Positions 57,875-64,000 of a DNA stretch of 64,000 nt are shown piece by piece (within the stretch, counting starts at the first letter, position 1; each line of letters starts with the position of its first letter). The stretch covers positions 1,054,001 to 1,118,000 of the forward strand of contig JAQTHY010000001.1 in assembly GCA_029433345.1 (NCBI GenBank), written 5' to 3'. The notes under the pieces were generated by a model. It made no database searches and was not told where the DNA came from. It saw nothing but the letters and a program-made list of their open reading frames with translations. The translations under genes were made by a program, and so were the position numbers. The stretch is from Orbaceae bacterium ESL0727. GTDB taxonomy: Bacteria > Pseudomonadota > Gammaproteobacteria > Enterobacterales > Orbaceae.

Positions 57875-60800
57875 TTATTCACAAAATTCGTTACCCGCAA
57901 ATAGGTTATCGAGTTGATTAATAAAAGTAGCATCGGGACGGTGGTAGAAAATACCTTTATTTGGCATTCCGCGTAAAAAGAGGTAATAAATACCACCAAA
58001 ATGTTGATTGTATTGATAGTTGGGTAGGCGGCTTTTTAAAAAGCGTTGTAGCGCTAAACTATACAATTGATATTGCAGCTCATAACGATGTTCACACATC
58101 GCATGACGAATAGCTTCTTCGCTATAATCTTCGGGTGAGTTACCTAACCAGTTTGATTTATAGTCGACAATATAGAATCTACCTTTAAATTCAAATATTA
58201 AATCAATAAAACCTTTCAGCATGCCTTGTACGGTATCAAAATCGAGTGCAGGGCATTGACGTGATAATTCATCATATTGTTTACATAATTTATCTAAAGT
58301 TGCACAACTTATTGGCTGGCGGATGGGGAGATAGAATTGTAATTCGTGTAAACATTTCCCGCGTAAAACGTGTGAGAGTAATAATTGATCTGAATCTTGC
58401 TGAATAGGCGATAAGGGTATAGGGAATAATGGGGTCGATAATGCACCTTGTAGCCAATCCATCAATACTGGTTGCCATTCCGGGGTGAGCGCAAGCTGGG
58501 TAATGACTTCATGACAGCGATCATCCATTTTTTGGCTATGATCAAGTTCATCTATACCAATATTTTCTAGCAATTTATGTAGCCAGAGGCCAACTTGTCG
58601 CCCTTTAGGAAAATGATAAATATCATAATACTGCACTAAAACAGGGCTAACATTATCATCGATGGTTGGTAAGGTTGCCGACTCAGTAATCAGGCCTTCC
58701 TGATGATCAATAACATCATCATCTTCTAATCGTATCGGCGAATAAGGCTGTAATTCGTGGTAGGTTTGTAATCCCGTGTAACTTGTTACCCGCCAATCAT
58801 GATTTAATTTACGACGAAAGATAGCGGCATTAAGCGTTTGTGGTGGTAAAACCGGTGGCTGATAATAAGAAATTGGATAAGATTGCTCAGTCATTGATGG
58901 TAATACAATTAACTCACCGATTTGCGCGATATTTTCAACGTTATTTTGCAGTAGATAATTAATTGCTGAATTGTTTTTTTTGAGTTTAGCAAGCCCGATA
59001 CTACAGTGATAAACCGAACGAGTCATCGCGACATATAATAAACGTAGATCTTCGGCAACTCTTTCATTCTCGATCTGTTGTTGAATCGTTTCGGTGAGTT
59101 GCCAAGCGTAAGTTTTACGGTAATCTCTCTCTTTATCATGATAAAACGCAGTGTCAGTGGTGCGATATTGCGCAATAAAAGGGAGCCATACCAGTGGGAA
59201 TTCTAGTCCTTTTGCTTTATGAATGGTGATGATTTTAACTAAATTTTCATCACTTTCTAATCGCTGTTCGTGGTTTTCCGAATTGCGATCAGGTTGGCTA
59301 ATCTGCTTAGTTAACCAACGAATGAGCGCATTTTGGCTATCAAGTTGATATGACGCAGCTTGCAGTAATTCGCCTAAATGCATTAAGTTAGTTAATATTC
59401 GCTCACCTTTAGGATGGGCAAGAATATTTTCTGCTAACTGTCTCGTTTGCATCATGCGTCTTAACATGACGAGCACACCATAATAGGACCACACGGTTTG
59501 ATATTGCTTGAACTCTTCGATCAGGTTTTCCCACTGATTTTGATCGTCCGCAATAGTCTCAATATCCGCCATAGATAGCCCGAGTAAGCGAGTCATTAAA
59601 GCTGCCCGCAGTGCCGTTTCATTTTCTGGCATTGATGCCGCTTGTAACAAGCAAAGGAGCTCTTTGGCTTCAATTGATGAAAAGACACTATTACGATCAG
59701 AAAGATAAACGCTTTTCACACCACGCAATGTTAACTGCTGTTGTATCAGATCGGCTTCACTCCCTGTCCGCACTAAAATGGCAATATCGGCAGCGGTAAC
59801 TGGTGTGGTGATTCGTTTTCCCGCTTTTTGATCAATGAGCAACGCATCGCCCGCTAGCCAAGTCACAATTTGTTCGGCACAGCAACAGGCCATCTGAGTC
59901 TGATATTCAGCAACCGTTACGGCATCATCGGGTAATAAGTAGGCATTGACGGCTTCTGTTCTTTTATTTGCTAACATCAATCCTTTATCGGGATTTTGGT
60001 CGGCCGCGTGCATTGCCAAAAACGGAATCTCGCTAAAAATAAATGGATTATCATGTTGTGTGAACAGATTATTGACAGCCTTAACCATGGCACACGATGA
60101 GCGCCAGTTGGTGTCCATCGTATAATGGTTATTTTGTCCTGTTGATTGTTTTGCCTGAATATAAGTAAAAATATCGGCACCACGGAAACTGTAGATCGCT
60201 TGTTTAGGATCACCAATAAAGAGTAATCCTGTTTCTTGTCGATTTTGATAAATACGGTCAAAAATCTGATATTGGATGGGATCCGTATCTTGAAATTCAT
60301 CAATCATCGCGACCGGATACTGCGTGGCGATATCGTGTGCCAGTTTTTGGCTTTGCGATACGTTGTTTCCTGTTGCCTGTAACGCATGATTGAGCCGTTC
60401 GAGTAAATCGTCGAACCCCATTTCACCACGTTCTGCTTTTTCGTTAGCCAATCCTTGGCGGATTATTGCCACAATCGTCATTAATATATGACTACGCAAG
60501 TCGAGCGGAGTGCATAATAGCTGTTCTATCTGGATAAAAATAGGGTGATCAGGTGCCTGTTTGCCGATTTTTGTTTTGGCAATTAATGTTGCCTGACTAA
60601 ATTTATCAAGTTCTTTTGGCAAGGTAAAGTGAGTTGTATCGCTTCTTGCCCAAAGTGTCACTTTCTCAAGCCAATTAGGTAAGTTCCGGCTATTGTAAGA
60701 CTGTTTACTCACGTCGGAATCTGTAATTATGGGCAGCAACTCATCACATACGGCCAGCCATGCTTGTTTGAGTGCATTAATTTGTTGGCTAGTGTGCTGA

Positions 60801-61513
60801 TAAAAATCGGTAATAGTTGCAGTCAGATTATTGGCAGAAGGTTTTTCTTGTCGAGACACATCATCCAACTCGCTGGTAAGGTAAGGTTGGATGTCTGTCA
60901 ATAAAGAGGCAGGATCTTGCCAATATTGCAGAATTAGCTGTGCTAGCGGCTTATCTAAAGGAGTGAAATAGTGGCGCCAAAAGTCTTGTGTAACTTGCAG
61001 ACGTAACTGTTGTTCATCGGCTACTAAGGTCTGCTCAAATAAAATGCCGGAAGCAAAGGCATGGGTAGTGAGTATTCGCTGGCAAAAGCTATGGATAGTA
61101 TAGATTGCCGCCTTATCCATGGCTTGTCCTGCTTCGTTTAATAGCTGAATGGCTTTTTTACGATCAGGGATAAGCTCGACTAATTGTGCGTAGATAGGAT
61201 CTTGATTTTGCTCAGATCCATCTATTCCTTGTGAAAACGGTTGTGATAACAACATATTACGCAATTGATAAATATTTTTGCGGATACGCGAATGCAGTTC
61301 TTGGGTGGCGGCTTTAGTAAAGGTGACGACTAAAATCTCATCCACTTTTAACGGTCTTTTATAGCAATTTTGCCCAATAGCGAGAAGTAATCTTAGGTAA
61401 ATAAAAGTCAGTGAATAGGTCTTTCCTGTCCCAGCCGAAGCCTCAATTAACGATCTACCGGTTAGGGGTAAGGTAAAAAGATTGAGTTTTTTTACATCTC
61501 TTGATGCATCCAT
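57875..61513 (-). CDS. recB: Exodeoxyribonuclease V subunit beta RecB
   Basis: 3'-5' helicase and nuclease subunit of RecBCD, which processes DNA double-strand ends. Helicase motif I ASAGTGKT is at residues 25-32; VAMIDEFQDTDPIQYQIF (motif II), LLFIGDPKQAIYSFRGADIF and TIHKAKGLEFPLVWLPF follow; the nuclease motif VDYKSNWLG is near residue 1130. Start ATG at 61513 (MDASRDVKKLNLF) gives 1212 residues (1180 in E. coli) and overlaps the sixA stop by 22 bases. recC, ptrA and recD are not adjacent. Convergent with pqiC. All catalytic motifs are intact. Confidence 0.96.
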   Translation of the reverse strand: MDASRDVKKLNLFTLPLTGRSLIEASAGTGKTYSLTFIYLRLLLAIGQNCYKRPLKVDEILVVTFTKAATQELHSRIRKNIYQLRNMLLSQPFSQGIDGSEQNQDPIYAQLVELIPDRKKAIQLLNEAGQAMDKAAIYTIHSFCQRILTTHAFASGILFEQTLVADEQQLRLQVTQDFWRHYFTPLDKPLAQLILQYWQDPASLLTDIQPYLTSELDDVSRQEKPSANNLTATITDFYQHTSQQINALKQAWLAVCDELLPIITDSDVSKQSYNSRNLPNWLEKVTLWARSDTTHFTLPKELDKFSQATLIAKTKIGKQAPDHPIFIQIEQLLCTPLDLRSHILMTIVAIIRQGLANEKAERGEMGFDDLLERLNHALQATGNNVSQSQKLAHDIATQYPVAMIDEFQDTDPIQYQIFDRIYQNRQETGLLFIGDPKQAIYSFRGADIFTYIQAKQSTGQNNHYTMDTNWRSSCAMVKAVNNLFTQHDNPFIFSEIPFLAMHAADQNPDKGLMLANKRTEAVNAYLLPDDAVTVAEYQTQMACCCAEQIVTWLAGDALLIDQKAGKRITTPVTAADIAILVRTGSEADLIQQQLTLRGVKSVYLSDRNSVFSSIEAKELLCLLQAASMPENETALRAALMTRLLGLSMADIETIADDQNQWENLIEEFKQYQTVWSYYGVLVMLRRMMQTRQLAENILAHPKGERILTNLMHLGELLQAASYQLDSQNALIRWLTKQISQPDRNSENHEQRLESDENLVKIITIHKAKGLEFPLVWLPFIAQYRTTDTAFYHDKERDYRKTYAWQLTETIQQQIENERVAEDLRLLYVAMTRSVYHCSIGLAKLKKNNSAINYLLQNNVENIAQIGELIVLPSMTEQSYPISYYQPPVLPPQTLNAAIFRRKLNHDWRVTSYTGLQTYHELQPYSPIRLEDDDVIDHQEGLITESATLPTIDDNVSPVLVQYYDIYHFPKGRQVGLWLHKLLENIGIDELDHSQKMDDRCHEVITQLALTPEWQPVLMDWLQGALSTPLFPIPLSPIQQDSDQLLLSHVLRGKCLHELQFYLPIRQPISCATLDKLCKQYDELSRQCPALDFDTVQGMLKGFIDLIFEFKGRFYIVDYKSNWLGNSPEDYSEEAIRHAMCEHRYELQYQLYSLALQRFLKSRLPNYQYNQHFGGIYYLFLRGMPNKGIFYHRPDATFINQLDNLFAGNEFCE

Positions 61514-61962
61514 TCCAGCGTTCCTGATCCCGCTAATAATGTATCTTCCGATGGTAAACGTACACAAGCAATCGCTGCTGTCGAAAACATAGGTGGGGGA
61601 AGTTGTGGACAGAGTTCATTCACTAAATAACCGACTAAGGGGAGATGCGATACGATAATAATGTTGTCTAATCCTGTTAGTTGTTCAGATAATGTAGCTA
61701 TGACTTGGTTAGGATTACCACCCGGTACTAAATCTGCCAAGGTTTGCCGTTTAGCAATCTGTACTTTGGTTGCCAAGCCATTTAAGGTTTGCTGTGCACG
61801 TACATAGGGGCTAACGAGCGCTAAATCAAAAGCAAAATGTTGTTCATATAGGAACTGCCCAGCGATGATCGCCTGTTCGTTTCCCCGTGGTGTTAATGTT
61901 CGGTTTGCATCGGAAGAGGCGGAAAAACCAGCCTCACCGTGTCGCATAATACAAATTCTCAT
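61492..61962 (-). CDS. sixA: Phosphohistidine phosphatase SixA
   Basis: Histidine-phosphatase-fold enzyme (RHG family) that removes phosphate from phosphohistidine proteins, in E. coli linked to the nitrogen PTS. The catalytic RHG is at residues 7-9 (ICIMRHGEAG), and IIVSHLPLVGYLV contains the second His. Length 156 residues (161 in E. coli). It begins 22 bases after yfcZ and its end overlaps recB, so the three are probably cotranscribed. In E. coli sixA follows fadJ. Confidence 0.94.
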   Translation of the reverse strand: MRICIMRHGEAGFSASSDANRTLTPRGNEQAIIAGQFLYEQHFAFDLALVSPYVRAQQTLNGLATKVQIAKRQTLADLVPGGNPNQVIATLSEQLTGLDNIIIVSHLPLVGYLVNELCPQLPPPMFSTAAIACVRLPSEDTLLAGSGTLEWMHQEM

Positions 61963-61984
61963 ATCAAATGCGTAAATGAATAGT

Positions 61985-62281
61985 TTAGCGAAGTTTTAAT
62001 TGGAAGATCATACATTCCGCACCACAGCAGAAGGTAAATTTTGCTGTTAATTTAACGCCATTCGCAACTTTTTCAATCTGGCTATTAATCTCGCAAGGAG
62101 TGGTTTCTACGGTTTTCGCTGCTTGGGTAAGCATGGCGAGTTTATCTTTTGCTTCTGCTTCGCTAGCAAAGACATGTTCATATTCTGCTGTGCAATCTTC
62201 GTTATCGATAATCGTTCCAACATCGACGCAACAACATGCTGGGGTTTCATTGGCACTACATTTATTGGTTGAATTGGTCAT
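61985..62281 (-). CDS. yfcZ: YfcZ/YiiS family protein
   Basis: Small cysteine-rich protein of 98 residues. KCSANETPACCCVDVGTIID and the C-terminal TFCCGAECMIFQLKLR correspond to E. coli YfcZ (94 residues). The five or more Cys/CCC groupings suggest metal binding, but the function is unknown. It is first of a likely yfcZ-sixA-recB unit. In E. coli yfcZ and sixA flank fadI and fadJ, which are missing between them here. Confidence 0.9.
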   Translation of the reverse strand: MTNSTNKCSANETPACCCVDVGTIIDNEDCTAEYEHVFASEAEAKDKLAMLTQAAKTVETTPCEINSQIEKVANGVKLTAKFTFCCGAECMIFQLKLR

Positions 62282-62407
62282 ATGGTTACCTCTCGCTATG
62301 TCAATTTTTTATCTATTTTTGCGTAGTATACCTGAATAATAAGATAGAACAAATGCTATATGTCCGTTATCTTTCAAGAAGATGATTTTAGTTTTCACAC
62401 AACTCAT

Positions 62408-62545
62408 TTATTGGTTGCTGTCGATGGGGCAGCCTAAAAAGAGTGATATATTAGGTGCCGCTTTATTTTGCATGGTTTTTAGTGTGCCGTTACCTAGCAA
62501 CGTATTATCATCATAATGTAAATAACTTTCAGAACTACTACCCAT
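62408..62545 (-). CDS. Small ORF (45 aa), unrecognised; shares a motif with 24147-24224
   Basis: Starts MGSSSESYLHYDDN and ends LFLGCPIDSNQ. The first nine residues and the three codons before the ATG (LIE) nearly repeat the start of the short + strand ORF at 24147. No strong ribosome binding site is seen and the in-frame region upstream is closed by a stop ten codons further, so this may be the tail of a decayed larger gene. It lies in a 420-base gap between hemB and yfcZ. The gap also holds inverted repeats at 62576-62601 and 62660-62690. Confidence 0.35.
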   Translation of the reverse strand: MGSSSESYLHYDDNTLLGNGTLKTMQNKAAPNISLFLGCPIDSNQ

Positions 62546-62659
62546 TTCAATCAAAATTATCGGCTAGATGAAGGTATGCTACCGACTGTTATCTGTAGCA
62601 TAATGAAAGATTTTTATGCTGTTTTATTTATCGTTTTATTTAAAGAATGTCTTTTGTTG

Positions 62660-62690
62660 ATATCTATATCAATTTGATTAATATAGATAT
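62660..62690 (-). terminator. A/T hairpin after hemB, weak terminator candidate
   Basis: Perfect 10-bp inverted repeat ATATCTATAT / ATATAGATAT with an 11-base spacer, 12 bases past the hemB stop. The stem is all A/T except one pair and no T-run follows on the - strand, so termination is doubtful. Confidence 0.3.
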
Positions 62691-62701
62691 TGCTGTGATG
62701 A

Positions 62702-63730
<1,029 letters not shown>

Positions 63731-63749
63731 CTACTGCTTAGTTATAAAT

Positions 63750-63801
63750 CTTTTTAACAATTCTTTTTAACAACTGTTTTTAAGAATGCTTTTTAACAAT
63801 G
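63750..63801. repeat. Four tandem 13-bp repeats upstream of hemB
   Basis: Four units in exact 13-base register: CTTTTTAACAATT (63750), CTTTTTAACAACT (63763), GTTTTTAAGAATG (63776) and CTTTTTAACAATG (63789). The core TTTTTAA(C/G)AA is kept in all four. The array starts 32 bases upstream of the hemB start codon, in the region where the promoter should be. Confidence 0.85.
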
Positions 63802-64000
63802 TTTCTTATGAAGTTTATTAATCACTTTTTTTTAAAAACTGTTTGTACAAATCACGTTCTATTTCGTCATCACGGGCGACTATTTGAACGCTTTTTGTGC
63901 ATCTGCAATGATTATAAGTCTATTATCGGATTAGATCCGCTATTTAGCAAATGAATTTGCCCTTTGCACAAAAGCAAATGTAATAAAACGATTTTCCACT
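63802..64000. other. End of window upstream of hemB
   Basis: 199 bases to the window edge with no ORF or RNA gene that I can support. A few near-matches to DnaA boxes (for example CTTTGCACA near 63960) were seen but are not significant alone. Confidence 0.4.

Noticed and set aside
63841-64000. Replication origin signals (DnaA-box-like sequences next to the 13-base repeats)
   Set aside because: Only imperfect boxes were seen, no dense cluster, and none of the usual oriC neighbours (dnaA, mnmG, rpmH) is present.

Overview
This 64 kb window is a stretch of chromosome from an AT-rich gammaproteobacterium. Almost every protein reads as a close relative of an Escherichia coli protein, often in E. 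coli-like gene order. The mix of enteric and Pasteurella-like traits, the low GC and the trimmed gene neighbourhoods suggest the Orbaceae (Gilliamella or a relative). That placement is inference from protein similarity; no rRNA or tRNA gene was seen to test it.

Layout. (1) 1-16.1 kb, + strand: the division and cell wall (dcw) cluster ftsI(partial)-murE-murF-mraY-murD-ftsW-murG-murC-ddlB-ftsQ-ftsA-ftsZ-lpxC, ending in a strong terminator; yfbR follows. (2) 16.9-19.4 kb, - strand: an operon of a short cobalamin-independent methionine synthase and an aromatic-acid-type MFS transporter, preceded by a tandem MetJ-box-like operator. (3) 19.6-23.7 kb: a waaY-type LPS core kinase, a secreted endonuclease/phosphatase-fold protein, and hslVU. 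(4) 24.4-32.3 kb, - strand: sucCD, cydABX and ybgC-tolQRA, with no sucAB, ybgE, tolB or pal at this locus. (5) 32.6-36.4 kb, + strand: fldA, fur, yciB, yciA, cls. (6) 36.6-46.3 kb: cpdA, nudF, tolC, zwf-pgl, rplY, yeaD, sotB, yhcC. (7) 46.7-52.0 kb: glyA, a broken secreted-protein gene and an unrecognised EF-hand membrane protein. (8) 52.1-57.8 kb, + strand: uup-pqiA-pqiB-pqiC. (9) 57.9-63.7 kb, - strand: yfcZ-sixA-recB and hemB.

Functionally the window covers peptidoglycan precursor synthesis and septation, envelope maintenance (Tol, Pqi, TolC, cardiolipin, LPS), microaerobic respiration by cytochrome bd, the oxidative pentose phosphate entry (zwf, pgl), one-carbon metabolism (glyA, MetE-like), iron regulation (fur, fldA), proteolysis (HslVU) and recombination (RecB).

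I see no CRISPR array, prophage, intact insertion sequence, tRNA or rRNA. Most of the window is ordinary core genome. The least ordinary parts are the MetJ-box methyltransferase/transporter operon, the doubly broken secreted gene at 48.4-49.8 kb, the unrecognised 706-residue membrane protein, a 13-bp tandem array upstream of hemB, a three-copy interspersed motif, and two short ORFs sharing an N-terminal motif in gene-poor gaps.
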